Assembly: GCF_022808695.1 (NCBI RefSeq)
Contig: NZ_JAKZKW010000001.1
Location: 248,001 to 312,000, forward strand
Direction: 5' to 3'
DNA from: Fundidesulfovibrio soli
GTDB taxonomy: Bacteria > Desulfobacterota > Desulfovibrionia > Desulfovibrionales > Desulfovibrionaceae
Length of the DNA stretch: 64,000 bases
The position numbers and the translations under genes are program-made. The notes beneath the pieces are model-generated. The model had not been told where the DNA came from. It saw only the letters and a program-made list of their open reading frames with translations, and made no database searches. This document shows, one piece after another, positions 32,026-40,051 of this stretch. Every line of letters starts with the position of its first letter. Positions within the stretch are counted from its first letter, which is position 1.

Positions 32026-33591
32026 ATGGACGTTTTTGCCTCCAGCGAGAGCCTTTCCCAGAAGTTCCTGAACGCCTTGCGGGCTTTGCTGAACGAATCC
32101 TACCCTGGCCGGCCCGCACGCGACTGCCTGGAAGGCATGCTCAACCGCCTTGTGGAGGCCATGGGCTATCACAGGACGTACCTGGAGCTCCTTGACCTGC
32201 CGCTCAAGAACCAGCGTCTCTCGCTCTCGCGCGGGCGTGAGGCGGTGTTCGGCACCCCGCTCGGACCCGGACCCATCGCCACCGGGCAGACCCTGGCCAC
32301 TCGGCAATCGCTGATCATCGACAACATGGCCGACCACCCCGACTTCTACGGCCGCCCCGCGCAGGACCTGGAGAAGCTGGCCTTCGTCTGCGTCCCCGTG
32401 CTGGTTCCTGGCCAGGCCCCGGCCACGCAGCGCCTGGCCATGGGCGTGCTCTGCGCCGACATCCCCAAGGCTCCGCCCGTGTTCATGGAGCGCCACCGCG
32501 ACTTCATGCTGGTGGCCGCCTCCGTGGTGGCCAACGCGGCCCTGCGCCTGCAGGACGAGCTCAACCGGGCCAAGGCCAAGCCCAAGCTCGACTCCGAACC
32601 CGAAACCAGCTCCGAGACGGTGAACACCCGCCAGAGGGTCATCGCGGTCTCCAAGGGGATGCGGCTCGTGCTGCGCCAGATCGACCAGGCCGCCGGAAAC
32701 GACTCCCCCGTCCTCTTCCGGGGCGAAGAAGGCACCGGAAAGGAGTGCCTGGCCCGTTCGCTGCACGCCCACAGCCCCAGGCGCAAGCGGCCCTTCGTCA
32801 GCTTCGTCTGCTCCGCGGAGTCCAGCGAGAGCATGGACCGTACGCTCTTCGGCATCCAGAAGGGCGAGGCCTCCAAGTCCACGCAGTCCAAGCGGGGCCT
32901 GCTGGAGCTGGCCCAGGGCGGCACCCTGTTTATGGAGGACGTGGAGGAGCTGACTCCCGAGGCCCAGCAGGGCCTGCTGCGCTACCTCCAGGAGGGCACC
33001 ATCCTGCGCTACGGCAGCGACCAGCCCATCCCCCTGGACGTGCGCATCATTGCGGCCAGCCGCGTGAACCTGGAGGACATCGTCAACACCGGCGGTTTCC
33101 TGGAGGACCTCTACTACGCGCTCTCCGTGGTGCCCATCTACGTGCCGCCCCTGCGGGACCGCACCGGCGACGTGCTGCCCCTGGCCGAGTACTTCCTTCA
33201 GGAGTTCGCCCAGGCCTCCGGCAAGCCGTTCAAGCGCATCTCCACCCCGGCCATCGACCTCATCAGCCAGTACCACTGGCCCGACAACGTCCAGGAGTTG
33301 CGCTCCTGCATGGAGCGGGCCCTGGAGCAGTCCGAGGAGGGCGTTATCCGGGCCTACCACCTGCCCCCCACCCTGCAGACGGCCGAAAGCTCCAACACGG
33401 AGGCCACGCTGTCCTTCGGCGAGGCTGTGGACCAGTTCGAGAAGGAGCTGCTCATCGAGGCCCTGAAGAAGGCCAAGGGCAACATGTTCCAGGCCGCCAA
33501 GGACCTTCGGGAGAGCTACCGGATCATCAACTACAAGGTCAAAAAGCATAACATCGACCCCAAACGCTTCACCCCGGGCAAGCGCAAGTAG
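32026..33591 (+). CDS. Degenerate sigma54 enhancer-binding-protein-like regulator
   Basis: 521 residues: a GAF domain (about 15-180), an AAA+ domain (about 205-440) and a Fis-type helix-turn-helix (GNMFQAAKDLRESYRIINYKV). The architecture is that of a NtrC-family activator, but key residues are changed. The sigma54-contacting GAFTGA loop reads GEASKS, Walker B reads LFMEDVEEL instead of LFLDEIGEL, and the arginine-finger segment reads FLEDLYYALSVV instead of FREDLxxRLNVV. Walker A (GEEGTGKE) remains. It probably binds DNA and perhaps nucleotide without activating sigma54 polymerase. It lies 13 bases after iorB and may regulate the operon. Confidence 0.88.
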   Translation: MDVFASSESLSQKFLNALRALLNESYPGRPARDCLEGMLNRLVEAMGYHRTYLELLDLPLKNQRLSLSRGREAVFGTPLGPGPIATGQTLATRQSLIIDNMADHPDFYGRPAQDLEKLAFVCVPVLVPGQAPATQRLAMGVLCADIPKAPPVFMERHRDFMLVAASVVANAALRLQDELNRAKAKPKLDSEPETSSETVNTRQRVIAVSKGMRLVLRQIDQAAGNDSPVLFRGEEGTGKECLARSLHAHSPRRKRPFVSFVCSAESSESMDRTLFGIQKGEASKSTQSKRGLLELAQGGTLFMEDVEELTPEAQQGLLRYLQEGTILRYGSDQPIPLDVRIIAASRVNLEDIVNTGGFLEDLYYALSVVPIYVPPLRDRTGDVLPLAEYFLQEFAQASGKPFKRISTPAIDLISQYHWPDNVQELRSCMERALEQSEEGVIRAYHLPPTLQTAESSNTEATLSFGEAVDQFEKELLIEALKKAKGNMFQAAKDLRESYRIINYKVKKHNIDPKRFTPGKRK

Positions 33592-33641
33592 CGCCGCCCC
33601 TTGAGCGTTTTCAGGCACAGGCCGAGACGGGCACGACGCTT

Positions 33642-33687
33642 GGCCGGTGCTGGCGCGTTCCCGTAACGGGCCGCGCCAGCACCGGCC
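33642..33687. terminator. Very stable hairpin between the regulator and the SMR gene
   Basis: A perfect 16-bp stem (33642-33657 with 33672-33687) encloses a second small helix CCCG/CGGG with a TAA loop. No T-run follows, so it may be a terminator of weak type, an RNA-stabilising element or a leader structure for the SMR gene at 33727. Confidence 0.5.
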
Positions 33688-33726
33688 TGCGCCCAGGCCG
33701 GATGGGACGCGGAGGATTGAGAGACG

Positions 33727-34059
33727 ATGCTGACGACGCAAGCAGCCTGGACGTACCTGATTCTTGCCGGATTGTTCGAGATCGGCTGGCCCGTGGGCCT
33801 GAAGATGACGCACTCTCCCGGCAAGGTGGTGCTCGGGGTGGCCGTGGCCGTCGTCTGCATGGGCCTCAGCGGCTGGCTGCTCTTCCAGGCCCAAAAGGCA
33901 ATTCCCATGGGTACGGCCTACGCCGTATGGACGGGTATTGGCGCGGCCGGGACGTTTCTGGTGGGGCTCATGTTTTACGGCGACCCGGCAGGGTTGATGC
34001 GCATCCTTGGCGTCGCCCTGATAATCGCCGGCGTCGCGACGCTCAAACTTGCATCCTAG
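33727..34059 (+). CDS. SMR-family exporter, SugE/Gdx-like
   Basis: 110 residues with four membrane helices, a small multidrug resistance protein working as an antiparallel dimer. The conserved Glu is Glu18 in LAGLFEIGWPVGLKMT; this pattern, with Trp and Gly-Leu-Lys, resembles the SugE/Gdx guanidinium exporters more than EmrE. The segments FQAQKAIPMGTAYAVWTGIGAAGT are the family core. AGGATTGAGAG precedes the ATG. I looked for a guanidine riboswitch upstream and did not see one. It stands alone. Confidence 0.88.
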   Translation: MLTTQAAWTYLILAGLFEIGWPVGLKMTHSPGKVVLGVAVAVVCMGLSGWLLFQAQKAIPMGTAYAVWTGIGAAGTFLVGLMFYGDPAGLMRILGVALIIAGVATLKLAS

Positions 34060-34455
34060 CGTTGCGCGCGCTAACCTAAGGAACGCCGGTCTTGATTGTA
34101 ACTTTCTAAATCAATTCTATTTATCCATAATCACTTCCCCGTGCCCCTCAAGGGGCCACAGGTGGTCAGCCCGCTGGGTCGTCTTCTCGGCCGTTAACGC
34201 CCGCTGTTTGAGTATCCAGGCAGTTCCGTCCACTCATTTTGCTGCATGCACGCCCAGAGGGCAGGGACACATTGTCCGTTGCATTCATGGCCGCAAACGA
34301 TCGTTGTCCGCCGGTCAACGCGGGAGAGTGGGCGTCTGGGCGCCGCTGGAAACAGGGTCGGGGGCGCAAGCACGACCAACCGCGCGCGGTCCGGTGTGGT
34401 TGGGGCCATGCAGGATGAATGCAGGCGCGTTCGGGCCAGAATTAACCGGGAATCG
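34060..34455. other. Intergenic stretch without a recognisable gene
   Basis: About 400 bases between convergent genes. It begins with an AT-rich patch (34094-34135) unlike the rest of the window and continues with mixed sequence. No frame has a ribosome site or plausible composition, and I see no tRNA-like fold or terminator. Confidence 0.4.
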
Positions 34456-35463
34456 TTAGAACTTGTGGATCTTGACCATGATGATGGCGACCATAGCGAG
34501 CAGCATCATGACCCAGATGATGATCGCTTTGATGGTCATTTTCCGGGCGCGCTTCACATCCCACCAGCTCATGGGCTGGATGCCGTGGGCCAGATAAGTG
34601 GCAACGCTGGCCAGGTTGAGGCCGATGATGTTCACCATGAAGATAATCCCAGCGTTCAGCCCCGCCGCCCAGTGTCCGTGCGCAAGAAGAATGGCCGACG
34701 CGACCAGGGGCGGCAGGATCGCCAGGGAGACCATCACCCCAACCAGGGCCGAGGCCGCTCCGCTGGTGAAGGAGACCACTCCGGCGGAACCCGACGCCAG
34801 GGCCAGGACCACCACGAAGAAGTCCAGGCGCGTCCTGCTTTCGATGGCCGAATTGCCGGTATCCACCGGGATCAGAAGTCCAAGCGCAAGGGCCACCGCC
34901 ACCGCGAGAGATATCCCCTTCACGGCCGACAAGACGGATTTTCGCGCGAGATCCTTGTCGCCGAGGGTGGTGGCGAGGGCGAGGGCCATGTGCGGTCCCA
35001 TGAGCGGCGCGATAATCATGGCCGCGAGGGTTATCACCTCGCTGTTCATGCGCAGGCCGATGAAGGCAACGATGGCGGAAAGCACCACCAGCGCGGCTAT
35101 GGGCCTGGTGAACTGGCACATGTCCTGGGCCTTGGAGTACAGCTCCTCGCGGCTCAGGCGCGCGGAGTTGTTCTGTCGCTTCTTCTTGGCCCCGGTTGGT
35201 TCAGGCTCCACCGGCCTCGGCAGCACCGCCTCAACCGGGTGTATGATGATTCGATAACCTTCCGAGACGTGGAACCGCTTCTCCAGCTTGTCGGTATACG
35301 ATTCGATCTCGTCCATGTCCATGATCGTCTTCACGGACACTTTGCCGTCCTTGAGGATGCTCACCCAGGTGAGGTCGTCCTCGGATGCGGCCGTCTCGAT
35401 GGTCTCCATGGCTTTGTCGTACTCATCCCGGGCGACGATCATCTCGATTTGCCGCAAAGCCAT
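34456..35463 (-). CDS. DUF389 (TIGR00341-like) membrane protein
   Basis: 335 residues. The first 115 or so are soluble, with a ferredoxin-like pattern (MALRQIEMIVARDEYDKAME, VSVKTIMDMDEIE). Residues 120-335 have about six membrane helices and the conserved DUF389 core (ALVVLSAIVAFIGLRMNSEV, ITLAAMIIAPLMGPHMALAL, GSAGVVSFTSGAASALVGVM). Function of the family is unknown. An AGGACGAG lies before the ATG. It is followed by an empty stretch and seems monocistronic. Confidence 0.88.
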   Translation of the reverse strand: MALRQIEMIVARDEYDKAMETIETAASEDDLTWVSILKDGKVSVKTIMDMDEIESYTDKLEKRFHVSEGYRIIIHPVEAVLPRPVEPEPTGAKKKRQNNSARLSREELYSKAQDMCQFTRPIAALVVLSAIVAFIGLRMNSEVITLAAMIIAPLMGPHMALALATTLGDKDLARKSVLSAVKGISLAVAVALALGLLIPVDTGNSAIESRTRLDFFVVVLALASGSAGVVSFTSGAASALVGVMVSLAILPPLVASAILLAHGHWAAGLNAGIIFMVNIIGLNLASVATYLAHGIQPMSWWDVKRARKMTIKAIIIWVMMLLAMVAIIMVKIHKF

Positions 35464-35557
35464 GTGCTCGTCCTTTTGCTGATTCCTGGCCGACGCCGGA
35501 GTCCATGCCCCGATTGGTCACAGCCATCCACGGGGCGGGTGCCCGGCCGGCTCCGTT

Positions 35558-36235
35558 TCAGCGCAACAGCCTGAGCATTTCACGCGCCACCCCCGCCGAC
35601 GAGGCCGGGTTCTGCCCGGTGACCAGCTTGCCCGAGACCACCACGTAGGGCTGGAAGTTCTCTCCGTGCTCGAAGAGGCCGCCCTTGGCCTTGAGCGCAT
35701 CCTCCAGGCTGAAGGGCACCACGGCCGTGAGCCCCACGGCCTGCTCCTCTGCGTTGGTGAAGCCCGTCAGCTTGAGCCCCGCAACCAGAGGCTCGCCGTC
35801 GGCCTTGCGGGCGTCGCGCAGCACCGCGGGGCCGTGGCACACCGCGGCCACCACCTTTCCGGAGTCGAAAAGCTCCTCGATCAACGCGATGGAGTCGTCG
35901 TCTTGGGCCAGGTCCCACAGGGGCCCGTGCCCCCCGGGATAGAATACGGCGTCGTAGTCCGAGGCTCGCACGGCGGCCAGAGGGAGTGTGTCGGCAAGAG
36001 CAGCCTGGGCCTCGCGGTCCTTGAGGAACCTGCGGCATGCCGGGGTCAGGGAGGACTCCTCGGTGCTCCTGGGGTCCACGGGGGGGTTGCCGCCCATGGG
36101 GGAAGCCAGCACGATCTCGGCGCCAGCCTCCTTGAAGGCCATGTAGGGCGCGGCCAGTTCCTCCAGCCAGTAGCCGGTCTTGTGGCCGGTTTCTCCGAGG
36201 GTGCCGTGCGACGTGATGACGATGAGGATGACCAT
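35558..36235 (-). CDS. DJ-1/PfpI family protein, Hsp31/GLO3-like
   Basis: 225 residues from the ATG at 36235, with GGAGG seven bases upstream. A class I glutamine amidotransferase-like fold of the DJ-1 superfamily. The nucleophile elbow is AAVCHGPAVL (Cys133, His134); the acidic partner in GYWLEELAAPY and the loop FYPGGHGPLWDL are conserved. The length and motif layout match type 1 GLO3/Hsp31 proteins that convert methylglyoxal to lactate without glutathione or act on glycated groups. That activity is inferred from family similarity. Confidence 0.88.
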   Translation of the reverse strand: MVILIVITSHGTLGETGHKTGYWLEELAAPYMAFKEAGAEIVLASPMGGNPPVDPRSTEESSLTPACRRFLKDREAQAALADTLPLAAVRASDYDAVFYPGGHGPLWDLAQDDDSIALIEELFDSGKVVAAVCHGPAVLRDARKADGEPLVAGLKLTGFTNAEEQAVGLTAVVPFSLEDALKAKGGLFEHGENFQPYVVVSGKLVTGQNPASSAGVAREMLRLLR

Positions 36236-36444
36236 GCGCGCCTCCTGGCGGGTTCCGATTCCTTCCCTCTCTAGCACGCCGTTCAGGCCCGTTCAACCTC
36301 AAGCCGTCGGGTACGGCAGCCCATGCGGTGTTTCATCCGGCTGCCTGGCGTTGGCGCATCGTCAAACGCCGGGCAGCGCCCGCAACAGGACGTGCGGCAC
36401 GCTCATCGCCGTACGCCCGTAAACGCAAGCCCAGGCCCCGGGAA

Positions 36445-36765
36445 TTACTGGCAGTACCCCATGCTCCTGCAGATGCTCTCCACGCTCTCGCCCTTGGCGC
36501 GCCTGCTCTTGAGGGCGTTTATGAACTTGGGGCCCATTGTGGAGTAGAACTTCACGCAGGCCTCGCGGTCCGCCGCGGGAAGCAGGGAGCACTGGCGAGA
36601 GGCGTCCACGCTGATATCCTTGGCGTCCGCCGCTGAAGCCTCCACCAGGCGCAGCACCATCTGGCAGGCGACGCACTCCATGTAGTCGCCTGTCTGGGCT
36701 AGGGCCTGGGAAACCATCGTGCCTGTGATCAAAGCCGAAAAAACGGCCAAACGGATGCATTTCAT
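36445..36765 (-). CDS. Small secreted protein with saposin B-type cysteine pattern
   Basis: 106 residues. A cleavable signal peptide (MKCIRLAVFSALITGTMVSQ, cleavage after ALA at about 23) releases an 83-residue domain with six cysteines at 31, 34, 59, 70, 99 and 105. The spacing C-2-C-24-C-10-C-28-C-5-C and the context (YMECVACQMVLRLV, QCSLLP, CVKFYSTMGPKFI, ICRSMGYC) match saposin B-type domains, which fold as five helices held by three disulphides and bind or perturb lipids. Saposin domains are mostly eukaryotic, so this is notable. It stands alone upstream of and divergent from hisH. Function unknown. Confidence 0.8.
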   Translation of the reverse strand: MKCIRLAVFSALITGTMVSQALAQTGDYMECVACQMVLRLVEASAADAKDISVDASRQCSLLPAADREACVKFYSTMGPKFINALKSRRAKGESVESICRSMGYCQ

Positions 36766-36961
36766 GCTGTTTGTCTCCAATTCGCGGCCCAGCGTCGGCG
36801 CGGGATTGTTCCAATGCGCCCAAATGACGCCGGGACAGCCGCGTATACGGCTCTTTGCCCGGCGCATCAACCGGCTGGACAGTGCGGCCCCCCGGGAGGA
36901 GCGGGACGGGGGCCTTGCCTCCAGACGGAAATTCTACTAGCAACCGCCCACGGAGGACACC

Positions 36962-37603
36962 ATGCTCGCCATTCTCGACTACAAGGCCGGCAACCAGACC
37001 AGCGTGCGCCGCGCCCTCGACAACCTGGGCATACCCTGCGCCATCACCGCCGACCCCGAGACCCTGCGCGCCGCCGCGGGGGTCATCTTCCCCGGCGTGG
37101 GCGCCGCGGGCCAGGCCATGGAGGAGCTCACCAGCACCGGCCTGGACGCAGTGCTGCGCGACATCGTCCGTTCGGGCAAGCCCATGCTGGGCATCTGCGT
37201 TGGCTGCCAAATACTGCTGGACTACTCCGCCGAGAACGACACCCAGGCCCTGGGCATCGTCCCCGGCGAGTGCGCCATGTTCAACCGCGCACTCACCGAG
37301 GAGGACGGCCAGCCCATCCGCGTGCCCCACATGGGCTGGAACAGCGTGAAGCTCGTCAAGGAGTGCGTGCTCTTCGACGGCATCGACCCCTCCGCGGAGT
37401 TCTATTTCGTGCACAGCTACTACCCGGTGCCCAGCCCCGAGTTCGTGCTCGGCACCACCTTCTACGGCTTGGAGTTCTGCTCCCTGCATGGCCGCCCCGG
37501 GTTGTGGGCCGTCCAGTTCCACCCGGAGAAGTCCGGCCGCCCGGGCCTCAAGCTGCTCTCCAACTTCGCGGCCTTCTGCGGGGAGGTTTCCAATGCTCAG
37601 TAA
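36962..37603 (+). CDS. hisH: Imidazole glycerol phosphate synthase, glutaminase subunit
   Basis: 213 residues. Supplies ammonia from glutamine to HisF. Class I amidotransferase triad: Cys in [13 protein letters not shown], His and Glu in [11 protein letters not shown]. The start [19 protein letters not shown] is typical and GGAGG sits six bases upstream. It overlaps hisF by 11 bases. Confidence 0.95.
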   Translation: MLAILDYKAGNQTSVRRALDNLGIPCAITADPETLRAAAGVIFPGVGAAGQAMEELTSTGLDAVLRDIVRSGKPMLGICVGCQILLDYSAENDTQALGIVPGECAMFNRALTEEDGQPIRVPHMGWNSVKLVKECVLFDGIDPSAEFYFVHSYYPVPSPEFVLGTTFYGLEFCSLHGRPGLWAVQFHPEKSGRPGLKLLSNFAAFCGEVSNAQ

Positions 37604-38372
37604 GCGCGTCATCCCCTGCCTGGACGTCCGCGACGGCAAGCTGACCAAGGGCGTGAAGTTCCTTGGCAACGTGGACATCGGCGACCCCGTGGAGACCGCC
37701 CAGGCCTACTACGAGCAGGGCGCTGACGAGATCGTCTTCTACGACATCACCGCATCCTCCGAGGGCCGGGGCATCATGCTCAAGGTAGTGGAGAAGGTCG
37801 CCTCGCGCATCTTCATCCCCTTCTCCGTTGGCGGCGGCATCTCCACCGTGGACGACATGCGGGCCGTGCTGCTGGCGGGCGCCGAGAAGGTCTCGGTGAA
37901 CTCGGCTGCGGTGAAGACCCCGGACATCATCAGCCAGGGCGCGGCGGCCTTCGGGTCGCAGTGCGTGGTGGTCGGCATGGACGTTCTGCGCGTGGGCGTG
38001 AGCGAACAGATTCCCTCCGGCTATGAGATCGTGATCCACGGCGGGCGCAAGAAGATGGGCCTGGACGCCATCGAATGGGCCAAGACCGTGGAGGCCCTGG
38101 GCGCGGGCGAGCTCTGCGTGAACTCCATCGACGCCGACGGCACCAAGGAAGGCTATGAGCTGAACCTGACCAGGCTCATCAGCGAGGCCGTGTCCATACC
38201 CGTTATCGCCTCGGGCGGAGCGGGATCGCCCAAGCACATGCTGGACGCCCTCACCGAGGGCAAGGCCAGCGCCGCGCTCATCGCCTCCATCGTGCACTAC
38301 GGCGAATACACGGTGAGCCAGCTCAAGGAGTACCTCCACGGGGAGGGAGTGAAGACGCGCATGGTCTGGTAG
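37593..38372 (+). CDS. hisF: Imidazole glycerol phosphate synthase, cyclase subunit
   Basis: 259 residues from the ATG at 37593, with GGGGAGG upstream inside hisH. A TIM barrel that cyclises PRFAR with ammonia to imidazole glycerol phosphate and AICAR. Catalytic Asp11 is in [11 protein letters not shown] and the second acid in [10 protein letters not shown]; phosphate loops FSVGGGIST and [12 protein letters not shown] are intact. Translationally coupled to hisH. Its product AICAR links to purine synthesis. Confidence 0.96.
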   Translation: MLSKRVIPCLDVRDGKLTKGVKFLGNVDIGDPVETAQAYYEQGADEIVFYDITASSEGRGIMLKVVEKVASRIFIPFSVGGGISTVDDMRAVLLAGAEKVSVNSAAVKTPDIISQGAAAFGSQCVVVGMDVLRVGVSEQIPSGYEIVIHGGRKKMGLDAIEWAKTVEALGAGELCVNSIDADGTKEGYELNLTRLISEAVSIPVIASGGAGSPKHMLDALTEGKASAALIASIVHYGEYTVSQLKEYLHGEGVKTRMVW

Positions 38373-38442
38373 GCCGAGCCCCAGACCATCCCATATGAAT
38401 CACAGGCCCGGCACGACCGGGCCTTCGCATCACGGAAACATC

Positions 38443-38784
38443 ATGAGCAACGCCATAGACACGGTCACCGAGCTGCTCTCCCCGCTCGGGCTCAAGGTCA
38501 CGCATTCCTTCGACGACATCTACTTCGTGGAGCACAACCTGTTCCTGGTCATCCAGTCCAAGGATGACAACCTCTTCCTGCTCTGCTTCAACCGGGAGTG
38601 CCCGCCGGACAAGGCGGCGCTCGCCGCCCTGACGCTCTACGCCAAGGCCGAGGACATGGGCCTGGACCTGGGGTTGTCCGGCACCTACGACATGGAGGAG
38701 CTGCCCGGGCAGGAGATCAAGCTTCACTTCCACCCGCAGCAGACCGTAAAGGAAAGCGTTCCCGGGAACTCCCGGACCCACTGA
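38443..38784 (+). CDS. Small hypothetical protein downstream of hisF
   Basis: 113 residues from the ATG at 38443. It is acidic, lacks a signal or membrane segment, and reads like a compact alpha-beta domain (TELLSPLGLKVTHSFDDIYFVEHNLFLV..., YAKAEDMGLDLGLSG). No family recognised. The gap to hisF is 70 bases with no terminator visible, so it could be cotranscribed. Real coding is supported by length, a start site with CGGAAACATC before it, and codon bias like its neighbours. Confidence 0.65.
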   Translation: MSNAIDTVTELLSPLGLKVTHSFDDIYFVEHNLFLVIQSKDDNLFLLCFNRECPPDKAALAALTLYAKAEDMGLDLGLSGTYDMEELPGQEIKLHFHPQQTVKESVPGNSRTH

Positions 38785-38806
38785 CCGGGCAGGCCTGCAC
38801 CGGGGC

Positions 38807-39169
38807 TCACCTGCCCGGGATGAATGCGGGCGTGCCCAGCTCCTTGTCGATGGCGTCGGGATCGTCGGAGTGGTAGCGCACCAGGTTGCGCAGGTGGAAG
38901 AAAGCCTCCTCGTCCATGCCCACGAAGTCGAGCGCCATTCCCCCCTCATCGTTGCGGATCACGCGCGCCTCGATGGCCACCTGGAGCGTGTCCGTCAGAT
39001 GCAGCACGAACACGCAGTCTCCCGCGGCGCTTAAACTTGGCTCCTGTTCGCACAGCACGCCCTTGAGGCTGATGTTGCGGACCTGCACCCGGTGTCTTTC
39101 CCGGCCGCCGCAGCCCGCCGAGGCCTCTATGGCCGTCTGGACCCTGGTCCGCTTCCGATTGTCGGGCAT
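38807..39169 (-). CDS. PilZ domain protein
   Basis: 120 residues making a single PilZ domain. The two c-di-GMP-binding motifs are recognisable: the N-terminal RKRTRVQ (RxxxR) and VRNISLKGVLC (N-x-S-x-x-G). Such stand-alone domains bind c-di-GMP and relay it to flagellar, pilus or polysaccharide machinery. No partner lies alongside. It is convergent with the small hypothetical gene and separated from it by 22 bases. Confidence 0.85.
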   Translation of the reverse strand: MPDNRKRTRVQTAIEASAGCGGRERHRVQVRNISLKGVLCEQEPSLSAAGDCVFVLHLTDTLQVAIEARVIRNDEGGMALDFVGMDEEAFFHLRNLVRYHSDDPDAIDKELGTPAFIPGR

Positions 39170-39368
39170 GTTCCCCCCGTGGAGTGAGATTCACGGTAAC
39201 GCCGTGGATTCAATGAACGACATAGATCACGGCGGGCGGCGCAGGCAACAGGAATCCCGGCCGGATCCTGGGCCAACGCCACACTTCCCGGCTTGCTCCC
39301 GCCCGCGAAAGCACTCATAGAGTGTTCATCGGCTGGCCATAGGCCACCGAACAGGAGGAACCATCATC

Positions 39369-39965
39369 ATGCTCAAGCGCAGACACGTGCTCGGCCTGGC
39401 CGCCGCCCTGCCCGCCCTGGCCGCGGGCAAGGCCCTGGCGCAGGATCAGAAGAAAGGCATGGACGCCCTGGAGTGCATCCACACCCGCCGCTCCATCCGC
39501 AAATACCAGGACAAGCCTATTTCAGACGAGGTCATCAAACAGCTGCTGGAGGCCGCTATGACCGCACCCTCGGCCTACAACCAACAACCCTGGCGCTTCC
39601 TTGTCGTCAAGGACAAGGAGAAGCTCAGGGCCGTGGGCTCCGCAGGCCCCGCCCCCGCCTCCAACGCGGCCGCGGCCATCCTGGTCTGTGGCGACCCCTC
39701 CCTGGCCAAGGAGAAGGACATGTGGCCCCTGGACTGCTCCAACGCAACCATGAACATCCTGCTGGCCGCCAACGCCCTGGGCCTGGGCTCGGTCTGGACG
39801 GCGTCCTACCCGGTGCAGGCCCGCCTGGACATGTACCGCAAGATGTTCAACATCCCTGAGAAGATCGTACCTTTCGCCTTCGTCTGCCTGGGCTGGCCCG
39901 AAAAGCCCGGCGGCCGCGAGAACCGCTTCAAGCCCGACAGGATCGTCAACGAGACCTGGAGCTGA
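39369..39965 (+). CDS. Nitroreductase family protein with a Tat-type signal
   Basis: 198 residues. The N-terminus MLKRRHVLGLAAALPALAAG has a twin-arginine pattern (RRHVLGL) and hydrophobic stretch, ending ALA, so the enzyme is likely exported folded with its cofactor. The mature domain shows HTRRSIRKYQDKPISDEVIKQLLEAA, PSAYNQQPWRFLVV (FMN binding) and ANALGLGSVW, all nitroreductase landmarks. Substrate unknown; FMN-dependent reduction of nitro or quinone compounds is the family norm. GGAGG lies upstream of the start. A terminator shared with ugd follows. Confidence 0.85.
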   Translation: MLKRRHVLGLAAALPALAAGKALAQDQKKGMDALECIHTRRSIRKYQDKPISDEVIKQLLEAAMTAPSAYNQQPWRFLVVKDKEKLRAVGSAGPAPASNAAAAILVCGDPSLAKEKDMWPLDCSNATMNILLAANALGLGSVWTASYPVQARLDMYRKMFNIPEKIVPFAFVCLGWPEKPGGRENRFKPDRIVNETWS

Positions 39966-39984
39966 GGCCCCAGGCCGCACGGCA

Positions 39985-40026
39985 CAAAAAAAGCGCCGTC
40001 CTCCCATGCGGGGGGGACGGCGCTTC
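39985..40026. terminator. Shared terminator of nitroreductase and ugd
   Basis: AAGCGCCGTCC (39991-40001) pairs with GGACGGCGCTT (40015-40025). Seven A residues precede the stem, giving a T-run on the minus strand for ugd. Confidence 0.85.
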
Positions 40027-40051
40027 GTCGTCGAGGCTGTTCGCCTAGGGG

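Noticed and set aside
33592-33726. Guanidine riboswitch upstream of the SMR gene
   Set aside because: ACGG tetranucleotides occur, but the paired ACGR loops or the conserved ykkC core are missing; the dominant feature is one long hairpin.
30213-33894. Two long minus-strand frames opposite iorAB and the regulator
   Set aside because: Both are shadows of the plus-strand genes, which have strong family motifs.
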